Below, piece by piece: positions 1 through 6,014 of a DNA stretch of 64,000 nt. Source of the DNA: Pseudobowmanella zhangzhouensis (lineage in GTDB: Bacteria > Pseudomonadota > Gammaproteobacteria > Enterobacterales > Alteromonadaceae); assembly GCF_042662685.1 (NCBI RefSeq), contig NZ_JBHSYO010000002.1, positions 248,001 through 312,000 of the forward strand. Reading direction: 5' to 3'. The notes under the pieces are model-generated. The model was not told the origin of the DNA and searched no databases. It saw only the letters and a list, made by a program, of their open reading frames with translations. How positions within the stretch are numbered: the first letter of the stretch is position 1; each line of letters begins with the position of its first letter. Position numbers and translations under genes: made by a program.

Positions 1-415
1 GCACAAACAGGCCATCATCCGAGCGCAAAGGCCCACCTTTAATGCCATACACCTTGGCGCTGCCAAGGCCGCAGGTCGGTGACTTTTGCATAAAAATAAA
101 GCCACTGGCATCTCGCATGCCGGCCGCGACTTTGGCTGCATAGGCTTCAATCGCCGGTGCATGGTCATCTTTCGGTTCGTGGGTCTCGACCAGGGTTAAC
201 TGGTTATCCCGCTCGACAATCCGGATAGCTGGACGGGGAACCGGCAGGCCAATTGCCACCTCCGGACAAAATGGCCGATAGCGGAAATAGGCGCTTAAAG
301 TGTCCATGCAATATTTGGAACGTTTGTGGCTGGCGTTGTAGCGCACTTCCTGGCCTGCTACACAGGCGCTGATACCAATTATGGGCTTGTTGGCGTTGTC
401 GATAGGTTGTTGCAT
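1..415 (-). CDS. DUF523 (YbgA-type) protein, 5' part only
   Basis: Reading from an ATG at 415 toward base 1 gives about 138 residues without a stop, beginning MQQPIDNANKPIIGISAC. The cysteine-containing ISACVAG...VRYNASHKRS block, the PEVAIGLPVPRP stretch and the SPTCGLGSAKVY segment are typical of DUF523, usually fused to a C-terminal DUF1722 domain that would lie beyond the left edge. A GAGGAAGC ribosome site sits 4 bases before the ATG. Biochemical function is not known to me. In related bacteria this gene is often grouped with a MerR regulator and a DNA photolyase next to an ECF sigma/ChrR pair, and the pair is indeed divergent here. A candidate promoter of that sigma type precedes it. 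Truncated by the window edge. Confidence 0.8.
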   Translation of the reverse strand, partial: MQQPIDNANKPIIGISACVAGQEVRYNASHKRSKYCMDTLSAYFRYRPFCPEVAIGLPVPRPAIRIVERDNQLTLVETHEPKDDHAPAIEAYAAKVAAGMRDASGFIFMQKSPTCGLGSAKVYGIKGGPLRSDDGLFV

Positions 416-439
416 ACAGCTTCCTCGTTAAGTCATGCC

Positions 440-468
440 GTTACGCAGTGGGGTTTGATTTTGGATCA
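440..468 (-). promoter_or_regulatory. candidate ECF (ChrR-type) sigma promoter for the DUF523 gene
   Basis: On the minus strand TGATCC (468-463) is followed after 17 bases by CGTAAC (445-440), about 25 bases before the ATG at 415. TGATCC with a CGTA-like -10 element resembles promoters described for RpoE/ChrR (ECF11) sigma factors. The sigma gene itself is divergent and adjacent, which supports the reading; activity is inferred. Confidence 0.5.
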
Positions 469-555
469 CCTGAATTTGTCACTAAACCAAACTTTACCAA
501 GGCAATTCAATCGTTTACCGTGTGAACGTAGAATTCAATATCATCAGGATAGACC

Positions 556-1170
556 TTGTCGACTCACTTCGCCGTTGAACCAGCATTAGAGATGCTGTTA
601 ATAGCGATCGCTCAGCAGCGCGATCAGGCGGCCTTTCGACAATTATTCAATGCTGTCGGTGGCAGGCTAAAAGGCTATGCAGTTAAATCCGGAGCCAATG
701 ATAAGGACGCCGACGAACTGGTGCAGGAAACTATGCTGCTGGTCTGGCGCAAAGCCCATTTATATGACCCGACTCAGGCCAGTGCCCTGACCTGGCTGTT
801 CACCCTGTTACGGAATAAACGGGTAGATTTGCTCAGACGTAACAAGCATAACCTGATCAGCGCCGACGACTTATATCTGGAGCCAGAGTCAGCCCAATCC
901 GAACACGATGCTGAACCACTGCAGCAAGAGATAGAAAGTGATCGGAATCAGCACATCGTGCGTAATCTACTGCAACATCTACCCACCGAGCAGCGGATTA
1001 TCCTCTACAAGGTGTATTTTGAAGGGAAATCCCATAGCGAAATCAGTGACGAACTGGCTTTGCCGTTGGGAACAGTAAAAAGCCGGCTGCGGCTGGCATT
1101 GAGTAAATTTGAAGTATTAGCTAGGCAACATTTTTTATGGCTTCTTATCATCCAAATGACGAATTATTGA
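556..1170 (+). CDS. rpoE: ECF RNA polymerase sigma factor, ChrR-partnered type
   Basis: A 204-residue sigma-70 family protein with region 2 (about 25-95; DELVQETMLLVWRKAHLYDP and the TWLFTLLRNKRVDLLRR stretch) and region 4 (about 135-190; LPTEQRIILYKVYFEGKSH, LGTVKSRLRLAL). The next gene encodes a ChrR-like zinc anti-sigma, so this is probably the ECF11 sigma that answers singlet oxygen and related oxidative stress. It is not the RseA-type envelope-stress RpoE, so the symbol follows the Rhodobacter usage and is tentative. The chosen start is TTG at 556, with AGGA six bases upstream; an in-frame ATG at 592 lacks a clear ribosome site. The 3' end overlaps chrR by 34 bases, which suggests translational coupling. 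I saw no clear promoter of its own type on this strand. Confidence 0.88.
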   Translation: MSTHFAVEPALEMLLIAIAQQRDQAAFRQLFNAVGGRLKGYAVKSGANDKDADELVQETMLLVWRKAHLYDPTQASALTWLFTLLRNKRVDLLRRNKHNLISADDLYLEPESAQSEHDAEPLQQEIESDRNQHIVRNLLQHLPTEQRIILYKVYFEGKSHSEISDELALPLGTVKSRLRLALSKFEVLARQHFLWLLIIQMTNY

Positions 1171-1769
1171 TGCGCTTCAGCGCCGGAATGCTCAGCAACG
1201 CCCTGGGCGTGTTGGTGGCGTGCCATGTTGAACGTTGTCCGCATTGTCAGGAAAAGACCCGCATCTATGAGCAATTCGGTGGCGAACTGATTGCCGAGTC
1301 GGATGATGCAGAATTACCGGCCGATTTACTCGATAAAACCCTGGCTCGCCTGAGCGATGAAGCCGAACCTGCCCCCGTAAAGGTCAGCGGCAATGTGCCA
1401 CGACCTTTGCAGCGCTTTTTACCCGACGACGTCAGCCAGATCCCGTGGAAAGGGATGAGCAAAGCCATTAAAGAATTTCGTCTGCCATTCGGCGATGACG
1501 AGTTCGATGCTCGCCTGTATAAAATAGCGGCGGGCAAGCAACTACCCGAGCACACCCATCGTGGCCGCGAATTTACTCTGGTGTTATCCGGCAGTTTCAG
1601 CGATAACGCCGGCGCCTATCATGCAGGTGACTTTGTGCTGGCCGATACCAGTGTGATGCATCGCCCACGTGCTCACGCGGAGCAAGACTGTATTTGTTTT
1701 GCCGTGCTGGACGCGCCACTGAAATTTACCGGCTGGTTTGGCGCACTGGTCAACCCGTTTATGCGTTAA
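1137..1769 (+). CDS. chrR: ChrR-like zinc-binding anti-sigma factor with cupin domain
   Basis: A 210-residue protein with an N-terminal zinc anti-sigma domain (His5, then CHVERCPHC around 29-37, the HxxxCxxC signature) and a C-terminal cupin domain (about 100-195) holding EHTHRGREFTLVLSG and a later HRPRAH metal-type motif. In Rhodobacter ChrR, the N-terminal domain holds the sigma factor and the cupin domain is needed for release on singlet oxygen; the same role is inferred here. The gene starts inside the sigma reading frame, with only a distant AGG before its ATG, so coupling to sigma translation is likely. In many relatives the operon continues with SDR, amine oxidase, DUF1365 and Cfa genes; here a purine-type phosphoribosyltransferase follows instead. 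Confidence 0.87.
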   Translation: MASYHPNDELLMRFSAGMLSNALGVLVACHVERCPHCQEKTRIYEQFGGELIAESDDAELPADLLDKTLARLSDEAEPAPVKVSGNVPRPLQRFLPDDVSQIPWKGMSKAIKEFRLPFGDDEFDARLYKIAAGKQLPEHTHRGREFTLVLSGSFSDNAGAYHAGDFVLADTSVMHRPRAHAEQDCICFAVLDAPLKFTGWFGALVNPFMR

Positions 1770-1810
1770 AAAACCACTATTATGCTGGTCGTGATGGGGA
1801 AAACATTCCT

Positions 1811-1816
1811 ATAATC
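1811..1816 (+). promoter_or_regulatory. possible -10 element before the phosphoribosyltransferase gene
   Basis: A perfect TATAAT lies 31 bases upstream of the ATG at 1847 and after the chrR stop. The expected -35 position (about 1788-1793) holds only a weak match, so this is offered as a likely start of a separate transcription unit, not a firm promoter. Confidence 0.4.
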
Positions 1817-1846
1817 AACGCCTTTGTGATTTAACAGGTTTTTTCC

Positions 1847-2404
1847 ATGACGACTAAGCGTTACATCAGCGCCGCAGAGTTACTGCAAGACTCTTTCCGC
1901 CTGGCCAAACAAGTATTTGAAGATGGCTTTTATCCCGACTACATCGTCGGTATCTGGCGCGGTGGTGCACCGATTGGCATCGCGGTACAGGAATTCTTTG
2001 AATATAAAGAAGTCGACACCGACCACATTGCGGTGCGCACGTCATCCTATTACGGCATTGGCCAGCAAAGCCGTGAAATCCGTGTGCATGGTCTGCATTA
2101 CCTGATTGAAAACGCCAACGCCGACGACAAACTGCTTATCGTGGACGATGTATTTGACTCGGGTCGCTCGGTAGAAGCACTGATCAATAAAATCCGTCAT
2201 TTATCGCGCCTCAATACCCCAGCAGATATCCGTATTGCCTGCCCTTGGTATAAACCGACCAATAATAAAACCACCCTTACCCCGGATTACTGGGTACATG
2301 AGAGTACTGAGTGGTTGGTATTTCCCCATGAGGTGTGTGGCCTGACAGATGACGAACTGCGCCAGAACAAACCGGAACTGGCGAGCATTCTGCTAGAAAA
2401 GTAA
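1847..2404 (+). CDS. hypoxanthine/purine-type phosphoribosyltransferase family protein
   Basis: A 185-residue type I phosphoribosyltransferase. The PRPP-binding loop LLIVDDVFDSGRSVEAL (about 96-112) is complete, with two Asp residues as expected, and the early VGIWRGGAPIG segment fits the family's pyrophosphate loop. Members use PRPP to attach ribose phosphate to a purine base in salvage; which base is used here cannot be read from sequence. The C-terminal EWLVFPHE motif is common in hypoxanthine/xanthine-type enzymes. The gene stands alone between chrR (78-base gap) and an efflux pump gene (122-base gap). Confidence 0.85.
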   Translation: MTTKRYISAAELLQDSFRLAKQVFEDGFYPDYIVGIWRGGAPIGIAVQEFFEYKEVDTDHIAVRTSSYYGIGQQSREIRVHGLHYLIENANADDKLLIVDDVFDSGRSVEALINKIRHLSRLNTPADIRIACPWYKPTNNKTTLTPDYWVHESTEWLVFPHEVCGLTDDELRQNKPELASILLEK

Positions 2405-2526
2405 TCGTGCAATATAACGCGCGCCGGCAATATCTCCGTCAGGCGCGCGCACTGCCCCATCAATCGCAGAAACCAACACAGTGATGACCGATTGTGGCAC
2501 ACTCCCGCTTTGAATCAGGAGCCTGC

Positions 2527-3720
2527 ATGCCATCCACCGCCCCCCGCTTTAATTTGGTTATTTTGTTACTGGCCGCCATTGTGGCCGTCACCCCACTTAC
2601 CATTGATATGTATTTGCCGGCATTTCCGGCGATTGCCGAGACCCTGAATACCGATATCGCACTGGTACAGGTATCACTGTCGACTTATCTGGCGGGTTTT
2701 GCCGTTTCCATGCTGATTTTTGGCCCGATTGCCGATGTGCTGGGACGGCGCAAAATGGTGTTGTTTGGCTTAAGTGGCTTTGCGCTGTGCAGTATCGCCC
2801 TGACCTATGTCACCGACATCCATACTTTCTGGGTACTGCGGGCGCTTCAGGCCATCGCTGGCGGTGCTGCGGCGGTCACCATTCCGGGCATTATCCGCCA
2901 TATATATGGTGAGCATACCGCCAAAGGCATGTCATACGTGTCGATGATTATGATGATCGCACCGCTACTGGCACCGGCATTGGGCTCAATGGTCATGCAC
3001 TGGTTTTCCTGGTGGGCGATTTTCGCCGTGCTTGCCCTGTACGCCGGCGCCTTGCTGATCCCGGCATTTATCTGGCTACCAGAGGTCGAGACCCGCGAGC
3101 ATAAAGGCTCCTGGTTCTCGCTGTTTTTCGCCAGTTATGTGGAAGTACTGGGTAACCGCCAGGCGCAACCGTTTATCGCCACCTCGATGTTCGCGTCATT
3201 CGGCTTTTTCGGCTATCTGACGGCCGTGCCTGTGGTGTACATGCAGGTATTCGGTGCCGATGAAAAACTGTTTGCCTTGCTGTTTGCCGGTAACGTCGGC
3301 AGCCTGATCCTGGCCAATTTGATCAACAGCCGGATCGTGGTCAGAATCGGTTCGCGCGCGATGTTGCAGTACAGCATCAGCAGCGCCATGCTCAGCGCCT
3401 TAATGTTGGTTGTGGTCAACATGCTGGAGTTAGGTTTATTCGCTACCTTTGCCGCCATCGTGCCACTGATGATGAGCCTGAGTTTATCCGCGGTAAATGC
3501 CGATGCGCTTATCATGATTGCCTTTCCTAAACACACCGGCACCGCTACCGCAGTGATTGGCACCCTGCGCTTTGGCAGTGGCGCACTGGTCGGCCCGATT
3601 CTGGCCCTGGCACACACACAATCCGCCATGCCGTTTTCACTGCTGATGTTCAGTGCCACTGTGTGTATGTTATTGATTTTAATCTGGGCCAAAGTGAAAA
3701 AACGCCGTGAGCAAGGGTGA
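2527..3720 (+). CDS. Bcr/CflA-family MFS drug efflux transporter
   Basis: A 397-residue inner-membrane protein with about twelve hydrophobic helices. The helix-1 signature TPLTIDMYLPAFPAIA and the loop FGPIADVLGRRKMVLFG are hallmarks of the Bcr/CflA subfamily of drug:H+ antiporters (DHA1). Such pumps export bicyclomycin, chloramphenicol, sulfonamides or similar compounds; the substrate here is unknown. I start at ATG 2527, which has CAGGAG six bases upstream; the longer frame from GTG 2494 has no such site. No regulator gene adjoins it. Confidence 0.9.
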   Translation: MPSTAPRFNLVILLLAAIVAVTPLTIDMYLPAFPAIAETLNTDIALVQVSLSTYLAGFAVSMLIFGPIADVLGRRKMVLFGLSGFALCSIALTYVTDIHTFWVLRALQAIAGGAAAVTIPGIIRHIYGEHTAKGMSYVSMIMMIAPLLAPALGSMVMHWFSWWAIFAVLALYAGALLIPAFIWLPEVETREHKGSWFSLFFASYVEVLGNRQAQPFIATSMFASFGFFGYLTAVPVVYMQVFGADEKLFALLFAGNVGSLILANLINSRIVVRIGSRAMLQYSISSAMLSALMLVVVNMLELGLFATFAAIVPLMMSLSLSAVNADALIMIAFPKHTGTATAVIGTLRFGSGALVGPILALAHTQSAMPFSLLMFSATVCMLLILIWAKVKKRREQG

Positions 3721-3827
3721 GTTTGTTCAACAATTGGGCAACTAACCCGGTAATCCGCGCGACAGAGGCGTTTTGCACAAATTAGCGCTTGATTAGCCCG
3801 GGCAATTTCCCTAACATACGCGGCGCT

Positions 3828-3855
3828 TTGACGTGGTCGAGACCCGTCATAACAC
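3828..3855 (+). promoter_or_regulatory. probable promoter of the tRNA-Ser region
   Basis: TTGACG (3828-3833), a 16-base spacer and TAACAC (3850-3855), followed by a GC-rich discriminator, as often seen before stable RNA genes. Transcription from here would first cross the broken tRNA-Ser piece and hairpin array and then the intact tRNA-Ser. Confidence 0.5.
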
Positions 3856-3898
3856 GCTCGGCTGGAGCGGCAGAAACCTGCAAACACAGACAAAATTT

Positions 3899-3920
3899 GG
3901 TGAGGTGTCCGAGTGGCTGA
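3899..3920 (+). pseudogene. 5' fragment of a tRNA-Ser gene
   Basis: These 22 bases are identical to the first 22 bases of the intact tRNA-Ser at 4053, and six flanking bases upstream match almost fully too. The copy stops in the D loop and passes straight into a series of hairpins, so it is a disrupted duplicate, not a functional tRNA. Confidence 0.85.
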
Positions 3921-4016
3921 CTAAATCGAAAGGAACGATTTAGGACAGTTCGCAACGCGATACTGGCCCGCAGGGTCGAAGGCAGGAGCCTGAGACAACG
4001 AGCACGCCTGGTGCTC
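3921..4016 (+). repeat. left array of five short hairpins
   Basis: Five consecutive inverted repeats with short loops: 3921-3943 (stem CTAAATCG), 3946-3965 (CAGT..TCGC with one bulge), 3966-3976 (GCCC GCA GGG), 3980-3991 (AGGC AGGA GCCT) and 4000-4016 (GAGCAC/GTGCTC). The last one contains GAGCACGCCTGG, a copy of the anticodon-arm part of tRNA-Ser. No coding potential is evident. See the matching array at 4209-4297. Confidence 0.8.
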
Positions 4017-4052
4017 AGGTTAATCAAAACCGACAATAACAGGTAACAATTT

Positions 4053-4140
4053 GGTGAGGTGTCCGAGTGGCTGAAGGAGCACGCCTGGAAAGTGTGTATA
4101 CGGCGACGTATCGAGGGTTCGAATCCCTCCCTCACCGCCA
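4053..4140 (+). tRNA. tRNA-Ser (GGA)
   Basis: An 88-base gene with acceptor arms GGTGAGG/CCTCACC, encoded CCA end, anticodon loop CTGGAAA giving anticodon GGA, a long variable arm and GGTTCGAATCC T arm. It closely resembles E. coli serW/serX type genes. It is followed by a strong terminator and flanked by broken pieces of itself. Confidence 0.97.
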
Positions 4141-4149
4141 TAAAACGAA

Positions 4150-4177
4150 AAGCCCGGTCTGTTGACCGGGCTTTTTT
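4150..4177 (+). terminator. intrinsic terminator after tRNA-Ser
   Basis: Stem AAGCCCGGT/ACCGGGCTT with a six-base loop and a T run, starting ten bases after the tRNA end. Confidence 0.9.
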
Positions 4178-4208
4178 CGTTTTAGCGCCTGGCGGTTTGG
4201 GCGGGTGA

Positions 4209-4312
4209 GAACCCTCGCAGGGTTCGACAAAAATGCCGGGAGCATTTTTGAACGCACGAAGTGCGGCCCGCAGGGCAAAATACAGGGACGTATTTTGTAA
4301 TCCCTCCCTCAC
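4209..4312 (+). repeat. right array of five hairpins ending in a tRNA-Ser 3' fragment
   Basis: Hairpins at 4209-4225 (GAACCCT CGC AGGGTTC), 4228-4250 (CAAAAATGC/GCATTTTTG), 4253-4265 (CGCAC GAA GTGCG), 4266-4276 (GCCC GCA GGGC) and 4276-4297 (CAAAATAC/GTATTTTG). Directly after, 4299-4312 repeats the AATCCCTCCCTCAC end of tRNA-Ser. The T-arm piece AGGGTTCGA is found at the start, so the array appears placed inside the T loop of a tRNA-Ser copy. The GCCCGCAGGG hairpin is shared with the left array. Confidence 0.8.
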
Positions 4313-4346
4313 ATTAAAAATCAGCCCTCGCCCTATTAACTACCGA

Positions 4347-4829
4347 CTAGTCCAAAGCAAATTTTATCGTTCTAATGATATCTTCATTACCATGTAGCTC
4401 AGCGTATTCAAGATGAGAAAAGGCCTCTTGGCATTCATTCAGATCAATACCTGAATGAACAATTTTGCTGACTTTATCTACATCTTTTTCGTAAATCGCG
4501 TTCTGCAGTTGCCGGTGAATATTGCTAGTTTCATTCGCGTTTGGGGAAAAAGAACCGACCAATGAGCTACCACAGTGCTTACACAGCAAAGCTTCCGCTT
4601 TTATGATTTCTGCACAAAACGGGCATTTTTTGTGGGTTCCTGTATTAACTTTCTCCTTGTCTTTGGCATCGCTATCTTCACCGATAATTAGCAAAATGAT
4701 AAATCCGAACAGCGGTGAGAGTATGGCGGATAGAATGAAAAACACGACGCCAGAACGGCCCTTGCTTGATGCAATCGCAGCCACTATCAAAGTGAAAATT
4801 ATCCAAAAAACAAAAATATAGGTACTCAT
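4347..4829 (-). CDS. small membrane protein with zinc ribbon
   Basis: A 160-residue protein not matched to a named family. Two hydrophobic helices (about 4-20 and 28-50) are followed by a charged linker, a double-CxxC zinc ribbon (CPFCAEIIKAEALLCKHCG, about 69-87) and a C-terminal part (about 105-160) with an ankyrin-like look (NAIYEKDVDKVSKIVHSGIDLN). Similar small zinc-ribbon membrane proteins are widespread and mostly uncharacterised. The gene lies alone between the right hairpin array and a periplasmic protein gene. Its DNA is more AT-rich than the neighbouring core genes, which may mean recent arrival. A GGAGAACC ribosome site precedes the ATG. Confidence 0.7.
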   Translation of the reverse strand: MSTYIFVFWIIFTLIVAAIASSKGRSGVVFFILSAILSPLFGFIILLIIGEDSDAKDKEKVNTGTHKKCPFCAEIIKAEALLCKHCGSSLVGSFSPNANETSNIHRQLQNAIYEKDVDKVSKIVHSGIDLNECQEAFSHLEYAELHGNEDIIRTIKFALD

Positions 4830-4929
4830 GGTTCTCCTTTACCATTAGATAGACTTTTACAAGCGTAGGTAATTCTTGGTTAAACGCTCTGGGGGCTATG
4901 CTGCATTGATTCAATACAACGTGACGATC

Positions 4930-5832
4930 TCACTCCTTCATCTCTTTATACTTCTGAGAGTACTGATGAATCTCATCCTGCACCGCGAGTAAAAAACCAT
5001 TTTTTTGTATGCTCATGGCCTCATCGGAGATTGGTGCCTGCAACACAATGACCTTCCTCCCCGTCAGTGCCCGTAATGTCTTTTGATAAAACGGTGAATT
5101 GTGTAACACCTGCAGCAATGAGCCATCTTCAAATGCCAGATGCAATCCGCGGCCAATTCGCTCGGCTAATTCAGGTTTATTCTTGGCGGTAAAGAAAAAT
5201 ACCGGGTTGTCGTAATACAACACATAGTAAGGATCGATGTTCAGCTCCGGCATCTGACGGGCTTCTTCGAATATTTCTGTCACGGAGCGCGGAAACACAT
5301 CGACAAAATGTTTACTGAGTAGCTGAAACGCGGAATGGTGTTCTTCTTCCAGCACTTCAAAACCGTTGCTGCGCAAGACCAGCGTATCCGGCCAGTCTTT
5401 GCCCTGTACAATTTTCATTGCCTGTAACTGCTGACGGCTGAGATTAGGTGCCAAAGGATGCTGCTTGTTGACCAGAAAAATGCGATAGCCATATAAACCG
5501 GCTGCAACCGGGAAATACACCGGAATGTATTCTTTTTCCCGCTCGGCATTGGTGACGGACCAGTTAACGTCTATATAACCTTTGTCCAGTGACAACATCT
5601 GACGGCGAATTTGCATCGGCGCCATGGGCTGAATCTGCACAGGCTCGCTGCTGCCCTTCTCCAGTGCCAATTCCAACACCTGGCTAAAGTAAGCGTACTG
5701 CTCCTCGGTATATTCCAAAGCGGCGGGTATATGGATGATTTCAGGCGACACTTCTGCTGCACCGCCTACCAGCGGAGATAATCCCAACACAAACAACCAG
5801 TTACGTACCCTGTTCACTGCACTACTGTTCAT
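4930..5832 (-). CDS. periplasmic substrate-binding-like protein
   Basis: A 300-residue protein with an N-terminal hydrophobic segment (about 10-25, ending GGAAE) consistent with export. The body resembles the type 2 periplasmic binding fold of amino-acid binding proteins, e.g. DVNWSVTNAEREKEYIPVYFPVAAGLYGYRIFLV read in parts, followed by an LSRQQLQAMK segment typical of such folds. No ABC permease or ATPase genes adjoin it, so a transport role is not supported; orphan members of this group often act as sensors or have unknown roles. Divergent from the S46 peptidase gene, sharing a 182-base intergenic region. Confidence 0.65.
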   Translation of the reverse strand: MNSSAVNRVRNWLFVLGLSPLVGGAAEVSPEIIHIPAALEYTEEQYAYFSQVLELALEKGSSEPVQIQPMAPMQIRRQMLSLDKGYIDVNWSVTNAEREKEYIPVYFPVAAGLYGYRIFLVNKQHPLAPNLSRQQLQAMKIVQGKDWPDTLVLRSNGFEVLEEEHHSAFQLLSKHFVDVFPRSVTEIFEEARQMPELNIDPYYVLYYDNPVFFFTAKNKPELAERIGRGLHLAFEDGSLLQVLHNSPFYQKTLRALTGRKVIVLQAPISDEAMSIQKNGFLLAVQDEIHQYSQKYKEMKE

Positions 5833-5908
5833 TTTTCAACCCGACACATTGTCAAACTACTCTGCCTTTTCCATTGATGCAACGAAGAAATCCCTGCGGT
5901 ACGAAAAA

Positions 5909-5936
5909 TTGACGCAAATTACCTAAGCTGTAACGC
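5909..5936 (+). promoter_or_regulatory. probable promoter of the S46 peptidase gene
   Basis: TTGACG (5909-5914), 16-base spacer, TAACGC (5931-5936), about 78 bases before the ATG at 6015. The -10 is imperfect. Confidence 0.4.
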
Positions 5937-6014
5937 ATTTAGGCTGGACACAGGCGTAGATTTTTTTAAGGATGTGCGCGCAAGTAAAAAAACCAATTTA
6001 TCAGGGAGACTGAT

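Noticed and set aside
326..589. 87-codon plus-strand frame at the left end
   Set aside because: Antisense to the DUF523 gene and crosses the intergenic promoter region; no ribosome site.
3782..4312. Long minus-strand open frame of 176 codons across the tRNA-Ser region
   Set aside because: It reads antisense through an intact tRNA gene and both hairpin arrays; no ribosome site, and its repeat-like translation reflects the hairpins.
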